From an uncultured Bacilli bacterium (GTDB lineage Bacteria > Bacillota_I > Bacilli_A > RF39 > UBA660): a stretch of DNA of 54,534 nucleotides. The notes beneath the pieces were generated by a model. The model did no database searches. It was given only the letters and a program-made list of their open reading frames with translations, and was not told the origin of the DNA. The position numbers were made by a program, and so were the translations under genes. The DNA lies in contig CANQZC010000009.1 in the NCBI GenBank assembly GCA_947628235.1, forward strand, positions 1 to 54,534, given 5' to 3'. This document shows, one piece after another, positions 17,195-24,807 of the stretch; within the stretch, counting starts at the first letter, position 1; the number at the start of each line of letters is the position of its first letter.

Positions 17195-17830
17195 ATGAAA
17201 ATTGAAGTAAAAAAGGTATCGAAAAAGTTTCAAAAAAATGAAGTTCTAAAAGAGACGAATCTTGTTTTTGAAAGCGGTAAAATTTATAGTTTAGTTGGTC
17301 GAAATGGAAGTGGTAAAACAGTCCTTTTAAAAATTTTATGTGGTCTTTATTATCCTGCGAGTGGGGAAGTTTTATTTGATGGTATCGATTATTTAAAAGA
17401 GGGTGGTTTTCCCAAAAGTTTAGGTGCTCTCATTGAAAATCCTTCTTTTATTGATTCTATGACGGGGTTAGAAAATTTAGAAATGCTTGCGAAGATTAAC
17501 AAAAAGATTGGTAAGAAAGAAATTTTAGAGACATTAAAATTGGTAGGACTTTATGAAGAGCGTAATAAGCTTTATTATAAATATTCGATGGGGACGAAGC
17601 AAAAGTTAGGATTAGCGCAGGCATTTATGGAAGATCCAGACATTCTTATTTTAGATGAACCATTTAATGGAATTGAAGAAGAGACGGTAGAGCGATTAAG
17701 AAATTACTTGCTAAAACAGAAAGAAGAAGGAAAGTTGATTATTCTATCAACCCATATCAAAGAGGATATCGAAAAGGTGACAGATGTTATTTATCGAGTT
17801 GATAATGGAGTGATTAGTGAGGTACACTAA
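17195..17830 (+). CDS. ABC transporter ATP-binding protein (CcmA/BcrA-like)
   Basis: The 211-aa product is a single nucleotide-binding domain. Walker A is GRNGSGKTVLLK, the Q-loop is GALIENPSFIDSMTGLENL, the signature is YSMGTKQKLGLAQAFMEDPD, and Walker B is ILILDEPFNGIEEE; the H-loop is STHIKED. The YSMGTKQK signature and IENP motif are typical of ATPases of bacitracin/lantibiotic-type exporters. It powers the two membrane proteins encoded just upstream. The operon ends in a strong terminator that overlaps the stop codon. Confidence 0.93.
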   Translation: MKIEVKKVSKKFQKNEVLKETNLVFESGKIYSLVGRNGSGKTVLLKILCGLYYPASGEVLFDGIDYLKEGGFPKSLGALIENPSFIDSMTGLENLEMLAKINKKIGKKEILETLKLVGLYEERNKLYYKYSMGTKQKLGLAQAFMEDPDILILDEPFNGIEEETVERLRNYLLKQKEEGKLIILSTHIKEDIEKVTDVIYRVDNGVISEVH

Positions 17831-17844
17831 TCACTCTTTTTTTT
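17808..17844 (+). terminator. Strong intrinsic terminator of the ABC operon
   Basis: A perfect 12-base stem, GAGTGATTAGTG with CACTAATCACTC, loop AGGTA, followed by eight T. The left arm lies within the last codons of the ATPase gene. Confidence 0.9.
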
Positions 17845-17935
17845 AGGATCTTTCTTTTCATGAATTCCTACAAAATTCCTCTTTTTTATTTGCACTCTAC
17901 TAGCATATTTGATATAATGTTAGAAGGTGATACAT

Positions 17936-19102
17936 GTGTTTAGAGATGATAAAAAGCAGGTGGATCATAAGACTTTAAATGAAGTTCTTGGACTTACTAA
18001 AAATATTTTAAAAGTTTTATTGATTTTATTAATTATTTTAATTTCTTGGGTTGGAATTGTTATTTTAAGAACGCTAAAAGTAACTTCTTTTATTCTTACT
18101 CTGTTAGAGATTTTAAGTCCATTATTTATTGGTATTATTTTAGCGTGGTTATTCCATCCTTTCGTAAAGTGGCTTCAAAAACATAAAGTAAAACGAGTCT
18201 TCGGAGCAATTATCTCTTATGTTTTATTAATTGGAGTTATCGTCCTTTTTATGGGAACTTTAATTCCTGTTCTCTATGAACAGATTATTGACTTTGTAGG
18301 AACGATTCCTTCTTTGTTTAGTACCATTGAGGAGTGGCTCAATAAATTATTGATGAAGTTTGATGCGATTGAGGCTTTTGATATTACGGCTTTTAAAGAT
18401 AATTTATTTGCTCAATTAGAGAATTTTGGAACTGGTTTATATAATTCTCTACCAGATGTTATTGTCAGTACAGGAAGCGCTATCATCTCTGGTTTTAGTA
18501 CGCTTGTTATTGGTTTTGTAATTGGCTTTTTCCTTCTTCTTAGTTTTGATAATGTGGAAGAAAGTTTTATTTATCTTTTCCCAAAGAAATGGCGAGAAGA
18601 TGTGGATGATCTTTTCGGACAAATCAATAGGACTTTAAGAAATTATATTCGTGGGGTAGTCATCGATGCCTTTGTAGTCTTTATTATTTGTACGATTGCC
18701 TTTACTTTGGTAGGTTTAAGAGCGCCTTTATTATTTGCTATCTTCTGCGCAATTACCAATGTGATTCCATATATTGGACCTTATATTGGAGCCGTTCCAG
18801 CGTTGATTGTAGGATTCTCTATGAGTCCAACGATTGGATTTTTAACTTTGATTTCAATCGTTGTTATCCAATTCTTTGAAGGAAACTTCCTACAAGAATA
18901 TATCATGAGTAAATCTACGAAATTACATCCTGTTACGATTATTATTGGATTACTTATCTTTGAACACTTATGGGGAATTATCGGTATGGCTATTTCCGTA
19001 CCTGTGATTGCCGTTTTAAAGATTGTTCTTACCTTTGCCGAGAAGAAATTAAAATTATTTGATTATGCAGTAAGTGTAGAAGAAAGTGAGGCAGAAGAAT
19101 GA
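17936..19102 (+). CDS. AI-2E family transporter (PerM/YtvI/TqsA superfamily)
   Basis: Polytopic membrane protein of 388 aa. The start is set at GTG 17936, 6 bases after AAGGTG; another GTG at 17927 is part of that ribosome site. Typical features are the paired N-terminal helices with LSPLFIGIILAWLFHPFVKWL, a long amphipathic outside region (residues about 110-180), and the conserved C-terminal helices with GPYIGAVPALIVGFS and PVTIIIGLLIFEHLWGIIGM. Members include exporters of AI-2, Na+/H+ antiporters and spore-related YtvI. Which one this is cannot be told. Its end overlaps the next gene by 4 bases (ATGA). Confidence 0.9.
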   Translation: MFRDDKKQVDHKTLNEVLGLTKNILKVLLILLIILISWVGIVILRTLKVTSFILTLLEILSPLFIGIILAWLFHPFVKWLQKHKVKRVFGAIISYVLLIGVIVLFMGTLIPVLYEQIIDFVGTIPSLFSTIEEWLNKLLMKFDAIEAFDITAFKDNLFAQLENFGTGLYNSLPDVIVSTGSAIISGFSTLVIGFVIGFFLLLSFDNVEESFIYLFPKKWREDVDDLFGQINRTLRNYIRGVVIDAFVVFIICTIAFTLVGLRAPLLFAIFCAITNVIPYIGPYIGAVPALIVGFSMSPTIGFLTLISIVVIQFFEGNFLQEYIMSKSTKLHPVTIIIGLLIFEHLWGIIGMAISVPVIAVLKIVLTFAEKKLKLFDYAVSVEESEAEE

Positions 19103-19641
19103 AAAAAATAGTAGCGATTGTAGGAATGTGTGGAAGTGGTAAGTCTGTTGCTTCTGACATTTTAGAGAACCTTGGTTGGAAGAAGGTTTATTTTGGAGGA
19201 GTTACGATGGAAAAGTTGAAAGAAGCTGGCTTAGAAGTTACTCCTGAAAACGAAAAGATGATGAGAGAAAGTCTTCGAAAGGATCTTGGGATGGGAGCTT
19301 ATGCGAAAATCTTACTTCCTCGGATTAAAGAGTATGCGGAAGAAGAAAATACCGTGTTAGATGGACTTTATTCTTGGGATGAATTAAAAATTTTACAAGA
19401 AGAGTTAGGTGGTATCTTAAAGGTAATTGCGATTATTGCCGATAAAGAAATCCGTTATGAGAGACTCTCTAAGAGAGAGATTCGTCCTTTGAATGCGGAA
19501 CAAGCAAAAGCAAGAGATATTGCAGAGATTGAAAATTCTGCGAAGGGAGGACCTATCGCTTTTGCGGATTACTACATTGACAACAATCAGGATATTGAGA
19601 GTTATCAAAAGAGATTACTCGCTATCTTAGAAGAAATATAG
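19099..19641 (+). CDS. P-loop nucleoside/nucleotide kinase-like protein (UPF0200/dephospho-CoA kinase-like)
   Basis: The 180-aa product starts IVAIVGMCGSGKSVASDIL (Walker A GMCGSGKS), then LEVTPENEKMMRESLRKDLG, which strongly recalls the archaeal UPF0200 pattern (TPENxxxxMRELRxELG). A DGLYSWDEL segment acts as the acidic Walker-B-like strand, and IIADKEIRYERLSKRE is the lid-like region. The fold is that of adenylate/dephospho-CoA kinases, with no further substrate clue. It overlaps the membrane protein upstream (ATGA) and precedes alaS by 11 bases, so it is likely in one operon with both. The resemblance to an archaeal-typical family is notable in this lineage. Confidence 0.8.
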   Translation: MKKIVAIVGMCGSGKSVASDILENLGWKKVYFGGVTMEKLKEAGLEVTPENEKMMRESLRKDLGMGAYAKILLPRIKEYAEEENTVLDGLYSWDELKILQEELGGILKVIAIIADKEIRYERLSKREIRPLNAEQAKARDIAEIENSAKGGPIAFADYYIDNNQDIESYQKRLLAILEEI

Positions 19642-19652
19642 AAGGTGATATT

Positions 19653-21398
19653 TTGAACTTAAAAGATTTATACATTAACTTTTTTATAGAACATGGACAT
19701 AAACAAATTCCGAGTGCGCCAGTTGTACCAGAAAATGATCCTAGCGTTCTTTTCAATACGGCAGGAATGCAACCGTTAATTCCTTATTTGATGGGACAAC
19801 CTCATCCTTATGGAACAAGACTTTGTGATTATCAGAAATGTGTTCGTACGAATGACTTAGATTCTGTAGGGGATACGACTCATCATACCTTCTTTGAAAT
19901 GTTAGGAAACTGGAGTTTAGGAGATTATTTTAAACAAGAAAGTATTTCTTGGAGTTATGAATTTTTAACGGAAACTCTAAAGATACCAAAGGATCGTTTA
20001 GCAGTTACTGTCTTTGCTGGAAATGATTTGATTCCTTTCGATCAAGAAAGTTATGATAAATGGATTCAATTAGGAATTCCAAAAGAGCGAATTGCAAAGA
20101 CTGTTGAAGATAATTTTTGGATTGCGGGAGAGTCTGGACCATGCGGACCAGATACAGAGATTTTTTATTTTCGTAGTGAAGAAGAGATTCCTACTACCTT
20201 TGATCCAGAAGATGCTCGTTGGGTAGAGATTTGGAACAATGTATTTATGCAATACTATAAAAGTCCAGAAGGAGAAGTAAGTGAACTTCCTCATAAAAAT
20301 GTCGATACGGGAATGGGTGTGGAAAGAACGACGGCTATTTTAGAAGGCGTTTTAGATAACTATCTATCTAGTATTTGGAAAGATGTGATTGATTTAATCT
20401 GTGAGATTTCCAATCTTCCTTATGAAGGGGAATATCAAAAGAGTATGCGAATTATTGCTGATCATATGAGAACGGCCGTATTTATCAGTGCCGATAGAGC
20501 TGGAATTAAACCAAGTAATACGGATCAAGGCTATATTTTGCGTCGTTTAATTCGTCGGGCTATTCGCCATGCGAAGAAACTTTCTATCGATATCAATTCC
20601 AATTGGGAAGAGAGAATCGCTACTTTGATTATGTCAAAGTATGAAAGTTATTATCCAGAGATTCAAGAAAATCATCAAGTTGTTTTAGATGTATTAAGAA
20701 CCGAGAAAGAAAAATTTAATCGAACTCTTGAAAAAGGATTACGAGAATTTGAAAAACTAGTAAAAAATGGTACGAATATTGATGGGGTTACAGCTTTCCA
20801 TCTTTATGATACTTATGGATTTCCAATTGAACTTACAGTAGAATTAGCGTCCGAAAGAGGACTTACTGTCGATGAGAAAGGCTTTGAAGAAAAATTTAAA
20901 GAGCATCAAGAACTTTCTAGAACGGCATCTGCTGGTAAGTTTAAAGGTGGTCTTGCTGGAGATGGAGAAATAGAGACTCGTTATCATACGGCTACCCATT
21001 TACTCAATGCTGCTTTGAAATTGGTAGTTGGGCCAGATGTTCATCAAAAAGGTTCTAATATTACTTCAGAGAGAATGCGTTTTGACTTTAGTTGTGACCA
21101 TAAACTATCTGAGGAAGAAAAGGCCAAAACAGAAGAGATTGTCAATCGTTGGATTGCAGAAGGTCTTCCTGTTACTGTTGTAGAAATGAAAAAAGAAGAA
21201 GCGGTTGCTAGTGGAGCAGAATGTATGTTCTTAGAAAAATATCCAGATGTAGTAACCGTTTATCAAATAGGGGAAGTATCTAGAGAATTATGTGGTGGTC
21301 CACATGTGAAAAATACACAGGAATTAGGACATTTTAAAATTACGAAAGAAGAAGCAAGCAGCGCTGGGGTAAGAAGAATTAAGGCTGTTTTGGAGTAG
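19653..21398 (+). CDS. alaS: Alanyl-tRNA synthetase, compact form lacking the C-Ala domain
   Basis: Charges tRNA-Ala; 581 aa against about 875 for the standard bacterial enzyme. The start is TTG with AAGGTGA before it. The catalytic core is intact (VLFNTAGMQPLIPYLMG; TFFEMLGNWSLGDYF; NVDTGMGVERTTAILEG). The editing site is intact: HxxxH at H445/H449 (HTATHLL) and CxxxH at C547/H551 (CGGPH). In the E. coli enzyme the first His is at 564, so about 120 residues before the editing site are also missing, and the chain ends at VRRIKAVLE, without the coiled coil and C-Ala domain. All four zinc/editing ligands remain, so it should be functional. The next gene starts 8 bases later. Confidence 0.95.
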   Translation: MNLKDLYINFFIEHGHKQIPSAPVVPENDPSVLFNTAGMQPLIPYLMGQPHPYGTRLCDYQKCVRTNDLDSVGDTTHHTFFEMLGNWSLGDYFKQESISWSYEFLTETLKIPKDRLAVTVFAGNDLIPFDQESYDKWIQLGIPKERIAKTVEDNFWIAGESGPCGPDTEIFYFRSEEEIPTTFDPEDARWVEIWNNVFMQYYKSPEGEVSELPHKNVDTGMGVERTTAILEGVLDNYLSSIWKDVIDLICEISNLPYEGEYQKSMRIIADHMRTAVFISADRAGIKPSNTDQGYILRRLIRRAIRHAKKLSIDINSNWEERIATLIMSKYESYYPEIQENHQVVLDVLRTEKEKFNRTLEKGLREFEKLVKNGTNIDGVTAFHLYDTYGFPIELTVELASERGLTVDEKGFEEKFKEHQELSRTASAGKFKGGLAGDGEIETRYHTATHLLNAALKLVVGPDVHQKGSNITSERMRFDFSCDHKLSEEEKAKTEEIVNRWIAEGLPVTVVEMKKEEAVASGAECMFLEKYPDVVTVYQIGEVSRELCGGPHVKNTQELGHFKITKEEASSAGVRRIKAVLE

Positions 21399-21406
21399 GA
21401 GGAAGT

Positions 21407-22126
21407 ATGAAGGAAAGTACATTAAAAATTGCCATTATCGGGATTGTTTTCTTAATTGGATTAATTGGTATTTCTACAGCGATTATGGAAAAGAGAACAA
21501 CTACAGATGGGAAAAAATTTAAAGAAGAATATGAATCTTATAATAATCAGGAGAATAGTTCTAAAACAAATACTTATTTAGAACTTTCTATTCCAGAAGA
21601 TAATCCTATGAAGTATGCTACTTTAGATGAGATTATGAAAGTTTTAAAGGATGGTACAGGAATTATCTATTTTGGTAGACCTACTTGTCCTTGGTGTAGA
21701 AATGCGGTTCCTATTTTAATTGAAGCAGCTAAACAAGAAGGACTAGAAGAAATCTACTATTTCGATATGGATACGATTAAAAATGAATGGCAAGTAATTG
21801 CTGGAGAAGTCAAGAAGACGAAAGAAGAAAAAGAAGGATATTATGATCTTTTAAAGAGATTAGATGAGGAATTAGACCCTTATACGATTACGGATAAAGA
21901 TGGTAATATTTATGAAGTAGGAGAAAAAAGAGTTTATGTACCGATGGTTCTTTGCGTTGAAAACGGTGAGGTTTTAGCGAGTCATGTTGGTACCGTAGAT
22001 TTAAATGATGGTCAAACTTCGTACGATGCCCTTACTTCTGAACAACATGATGCCCTTTTAAAAATCTATGTAGATTATATTCAAGAAATTAAAGATAGTA
22101 ATTACTGTGATGAGGCTTGTGAATAA
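21407..22126 (+). CDS. Membrane-anchored thioredoxin-like protein
   Basis: The 239-aa product has an N-terminal membrane helix (residues about 6-26) followed by an extracytoplasmic domain. The motif YFGRPTCPWCRNAVPIL contains a CPWC redox site in a thioredoxin fold. VPMVLCVENGEVL is the later cis-proline strand. A charged insertion lies between (residues about 125-175). The C terminus ends DSNYCDEACE, a second cysteine pair. It could be a thiol-disulphide oxidoreductase at the cell surface or a bacteriocin-accessory-like thioredoxin. The stop and the queH start share one base (TAATG), so translation is coupled. Confidence 0.85.
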   Translation: MKESTLKIAIIGIVFLIGLIGISTAIMEKRTTTDGKKFKEEYESYNNQENSSKTNTYLELSIPEDNPMKYATLDEIMKVLKDGTGIIYFGRPTCPWCRNAVPILIEAAKQEGLEEIYYFDMDTIKNEWQVIAGEVKKTKEEKEGYYDLLKRLDEELDPYTITDKDGNIYEVGEKRVYVPMVLCVENGEVLASHVGTVDLNDGQTSYDALTSEQHDALLKIYVDYIQEIKDSNYCDEACE

Positions 22127-22746
22127 TGAATTTTCAAGTTCGATTAGAAGAAGAGTTAGGAAGAATTGAAGAAAGTAAAAAGACGCCAACTCTTCTTCTT
22201 CATGCTTGTTGTGCGCCTTGTAGTAGTTATGTATTAGAGTATTTAGCAAAGTATTTTGAAATTACGATTCTCTATTATAATCCGAATATTTATCCTAGCG
22301 AGGAGTATGAAAGAAGAAAACAAGAATTAATTGATTTTCTTCCTCAAAGAAAGTATCCTCATCCTGTTCATCTAGTAGAAGATAAGTATCTTCCGGAAGA
22401 ATACGAAAAAGCAATTTTCGGGTTAGAAGATTTAGGAGAGAAAACAAGACGATGTTATGAGTGTTATATGCTTCGGATGAGAAGAGCCTGTGAGTATGCT
22501 TCTCAAAACCATTTTGACTATTTTACAACAACGCTTTCTATCAGTCCTTATAAAGTTTCTAGTTGGATTAATGAGATAGGGAAACTGCTAGAAAAAGAAT
22601 ATTCTGTCAAATACTTATATGCGGATTTTAAGAAAAAAGGTGGTTACTTAAGATCTTTAGAATTATCCCGCGAATATCATTTATATCGTCAAGATTATTG
22701 TGGTTGTAAGTTCTCTATGGAAGAAAGAGAAAGAAAGGAAGTTTAA
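22126..22746 (+). CDS. queH: Epoxyqueuosine reductase QueH (DUF208)
   Basis: Last step of queuosine synthesis in tRNA, converting epoxyqueuosine to queuosine. The 206-aa product has the family's cysteine set: LLHACCAPCSSY near the N terminus (adjacent CC plus CxxC), CYECYMLRM in the middle and DYCGCKFS near the end. These bind an iron-sulfur cluster and a second iron in characterised QueH. YYNPNIYPSEEYERRKQE is another conserved segment. No other que genes are present, which fits salvage of queuine or precursors. It depends on Fe-S clusters and so on the suf genes in this window (inference). Confidence 0.95.
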   Translation: MNFQVRLEEELGRIEESKKTPTLLLHACCAPCSSYVLEYLAKYFEITILYYNPNIYPSEEYERRKQELIDFLPQRKYPHPVHLVEDKYLPEEYEKAIFGLEDLGEKTRRCYECYMLRMRRACEYASQNHFDYFTTTLSISPYKVSSWINEIGKLLEKEYSVKYLYADFKKKGGYLRSLELSREYHLYRQDYCGCKFSMEERERKEV

Positions 22747-22760
22747 TTCCTTTCTTTTTT
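22733..22760 (+). terminator. Terminator after queH
   Basis: GAAAGGAA pairs with TTCCTTTC, followed by six T. Confidence 0.75.
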
Positions 22761-22764
22761 CAAC

Positions 22765-22790
22765 AAAAAAAGAGATGCTTATTGCATCTC
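22765..22790 (-). terminator. Terminator of the leftward lipoprotein gene
   Basis: GAGATGC and GCATCTC form a stem; read leftward it is followed by seven U. The stem overlaps the last codons of the lipoprotein gene. Confidence 0.8.
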
Positions 22791-23303
22791 ACAAGTAACT
22801 CCTAAAGAAACATACATCGCCCGAATATTGTCAAGAGTAAATTGATAATCCTTTGTTAAGTATTCTTTCATTTCTTCATTATCTTTTGATAAGGTCTCTA
22901 AGTCTACTTTTGTATAATCAATATCGGTATCTACGGTTAGACGATTTCCTTCAATTTTAGTACTGAAAGAATATCCTCCATATTGGCTTGCTAAATCCGC
23001 CGATTCTGATAATTGTTCTTCGACATTTTCCAAGATAGACTTTTCATTGGAAGAAGCAACTTGTCTAGTAACTAATCTTGTTACAATATTATCATTATTG
23101 GCATAAACGACCATTTTCGCACCAATAACATATTTATCAGATTCACTATAATCTACATCCCAATGACATACCATTTTCGCATCGACTGTATCTAACTGAA
23201 TTTCTTCTGATAAATTCGCTTCTAGTTTTTCTTGTTTCTCTTCACATCCTGTTATTAAGAATAGGAAAACTGTGAAAAATAAGAACATACTTATTTTTTT
23301 CAT
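22779..23303 (-). CDS. Lipoprotein, YehR/DUF1307-like
   Basis: Product of 174 aa from ATG 23303 (MKKISMF); an upstream in-frame ATG at 23330 is rejected because GGTGATG sits directly before 23303 and TATAAT lies near 23320. The signal peptide ends in a lipobox, FLITGC, so the protein should be attached to the outer face of the membrane. The mature domain has one cysteine near each end (MVCHWD...GVTCEMQ), like the outside domain of the protein at 8183-8818. Function unknown; family placement is by pattern only. Confidence 0.8.
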   Translation of the reverse strand: MKKISMFLFFTVFLFLITGCEEKQEKLEANLSEEIQLDTVDAKMVCHWDVDYSESDKYVIGAKMVVYANNDNIVTRLVTRQVASSNEKSILENVEEQLSESADLASQYGGYSFSTKIEGNRLTVDTDIDYTKVDLETLSKDNEEMKEYLTKDYQFTLDNIRAMYVSLGVTCEMQ

Positions 23304-23404
23304 ATCATCACCATATTCATTATAACACAAAATAATCGATAGTCAAAAGGTTTTCTATCATTGCGCATTTGAAAATTTCTTGATATAATAAATTAGGTGA
23401 TGAT

Positions 23405-23929
23405 ATGAAAGTCTTAATCGCAACTGAAAATGATGTCAAAGTAGAAGCTTGTCAAAATGCTTTTGAAACTTATTTTGATGAAGTAGAGGTTTTAGTTGCC
23501 CATGTTCCTTCCGAAGTAGGAGAGATGCCTTTAAATGATGAAATTGGCTTAGGGACGAAAAACCGAATAAAAAATCTAAGAAAGTATGCGAAAGAAAACA
23601 ATTTAACGGTAGATTATTATGTCGCAGTAGAATCTGGAATCAATAATTATTTTCAATCTTGGATGATTACTAGTGTGGCTGGAATTGAAAATGAAGAAGG
23701 GTTAGAAAGTTATTCTACTTCTCCTAGTTATCCAGTTCCGAAAGAACTAGTAGATTCAATTATTACAGAAGGATTAGGACCTGTTATGGATCGAATCTTT
23801 GCAGATGATGATTCCGGACATCATAAAGGAGGAATTGGGTTTTTGACACATGGAAAGATTACCAGAAAGCAACTTCTTCAAGAATCTTTTATGATGGCAT
23901 TAATTCGAATTATTAATAATAATTGGTAA
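23405..23929 (+). CDS. Inosine/xanthosine triphosphatase, DUF84 (YjjX-like)
   Basis: House-cleaning NTPase that hydrolyses deaminated purine nucleotides. The 174-aa product begins MKVLIATENDVKVEACQNAF, the phosphate-binding loop typical of the Maf/Ham1-like fold. YYVAVESGI is the acidic metal-binding strand, and GGIGFLTHGKITRKQL matches the DUF84 C-terminal signature. It has its own TATAAT and GGTGAT upstream. Substrate preference cannot be deduced. Confidence 0.9.
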   Translation: MKVLIATENDVKVEACQNAFETYFDEVEVLVAHVPSEVGEMPLNDEIGLGTKNRIKNLRKYAKENNLTVDYYVAVESGINNYFQSWMITSVAGIENEEGLESYSTSPSYPVPKELVDSIITEGLGPVMDRIFADDDSGHHKGGIGFLTHGKITRKQLLQESFMMALIRIINNNW

Positions 23930-23958
23930 AATTTCACACGAATGACACATTCTTCTTT

Positions 23959-23964
23959 TATAAT
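23959..23964 (+). promoter_or_regulatory. -10 element of structured RNA
   Basis: TATAAT at 23959-23964. A -35 is not clear: TTCACA occurs 20 bases upstream, which is long. Confidence 0.5.
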
Positions 23965-23965
23965 G

Positions 23966-24094
23966 AGTTTGTTAGCTTGAAGAAATAAGTGTGAAATACT
24001 CCTCTCACTTAATTACTTTTCTACTACAAACCCATTAGTATTAAAAATACTAATTATAGCTAACGGAAAAAAGAATAGTAATATTCTTTTTTTT
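23966..24094 (+). ncRNA. Structured RNA upstream of the two-component system (sRNA or attenuating leader)
   Basis: The 212-base gap before the response regulator holds an ordered fold. A closing stem GTTAGCT (23971-23977) pairs with AGCTAAC (24058-24064). It encloses two hairpins: AAGTGTGA with TCTCACTT (23987-23994 with 24003-24010, one mismatch) and a perfect ATTAGTATT/AATACTAAT (24034-24042 with 24046-24054). A terminator follows (stem of AAAAAAGAATA with its complement, eight T, 24067-24094). The response regulator starts 48 bases later. A riboswitch-like leader and a free small RNA are both possible. I see no match to T-box, preQ1 or other classes I know. Confidence 0.6.
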
Positions 24095-24141
24095 CACGAA
24101 AAATTCATATTTATTCTATATCATTTTTAGTGAGGTGACTT

Positions 24142-24807
24142 ATGACAATTTTAGTAGTAGATGACGAAGAATTAATTCGTAGTGTAATTAAGGAATATCT
24201 AGAAAATGAAGAGTATCAAGTATTAGAAGCAGCTGATGGGGAAGAGGCTTTAGAAGTCCTTTCTAAAAATACGGTTGATTTAATTATTTTAGATATCATG
24301 ATGCCAAAAAAGGACGGCTATAGTACCATGAAGGAAGTAAAGAAACTTTATTCTCTTCCTGTCATTATGCTTTCTGCTAGAAAAGAAGAAGTAGATAAAC
24401 TATTAGGGTTTGATTTAGGAACCGATGATTATCTTACGAAACCTTTCTCTCCTAGGGAGTTAGTAGCTCGTGTTAAGGCTGTTTTAAGAAGAAATAAGAC
24501 AGAAGATGTTTATCAGTTTGAAGACTTTGTATTAGATAAAAAAGGACATTCTTTAACAATCGCTCAAAAAGAAGTAAAGTTAACTCCGAAAGAATATGAA
24601 TTATTGACTTATTTTATTCAAAATGAGGGAATTGCGCTTTCTCGTGAGCAATTGTTAAATAAAGTATGGGGATATGACTTTTATGGAGATGATAGAACGA
24701 TTGATACCCATATTAAAATGTTAAGAAATAATCTTGGTAAGTATCGAGATTTCATTGTAACCGTGAGGGGAATGGGATATAAATTTGAAAAAAAGGAAAA
24801 AGAATAA
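24142..24807 (+). CDS. Response regulator, OmpR/PhoB family
   Basis: The 221-aa product has a receiver domain with the acidic pair (VVDDEE), phosphoacceptor Asp in LIILDIMMPKKDGY, Thr/Ser in VIMLSARKEE and Lys in DDYLTKPFSPREL. A winged-helix DNA-binding domain follows (LTPKEYELLTYF...YGDDRTIDTHIKMLRNNLG...TVRGMGYKFE). The gene overlaps the next histidine kinase gene by 23 bases, so they form one two-component system. Its targets cannot be told; the structured RNA just upstream may control it. Confidence 0.95.
   Translation: MTILVVDDEELIRSVIKEYLENEEYQVLEAADGEEALEVLSKNTVDLIILDIMMPKKDGYSTMKEVKKLYSLPVIMLSARKEEVDKLLGFDLGTDDYLTKPFSPRELVARVKAVLRRNKTEDVYQFEDFVLDKKGHSLTIAQKEVKLTPKEYELLTYFIQNEGIALSREQLLNKVWGYDFYGDDRTIDTHIKMLRNNLGKYRDFIVTVRGMGYKFEKKEKE

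Noticed and set aside
23966..24094. 6S RNA or a T-box leader
   Set aside because: It is shorter than typical 6S RNA and has branched hairpins rather than one long rod with a central bubble; the T-box GGGTGGNACC motif is absent.
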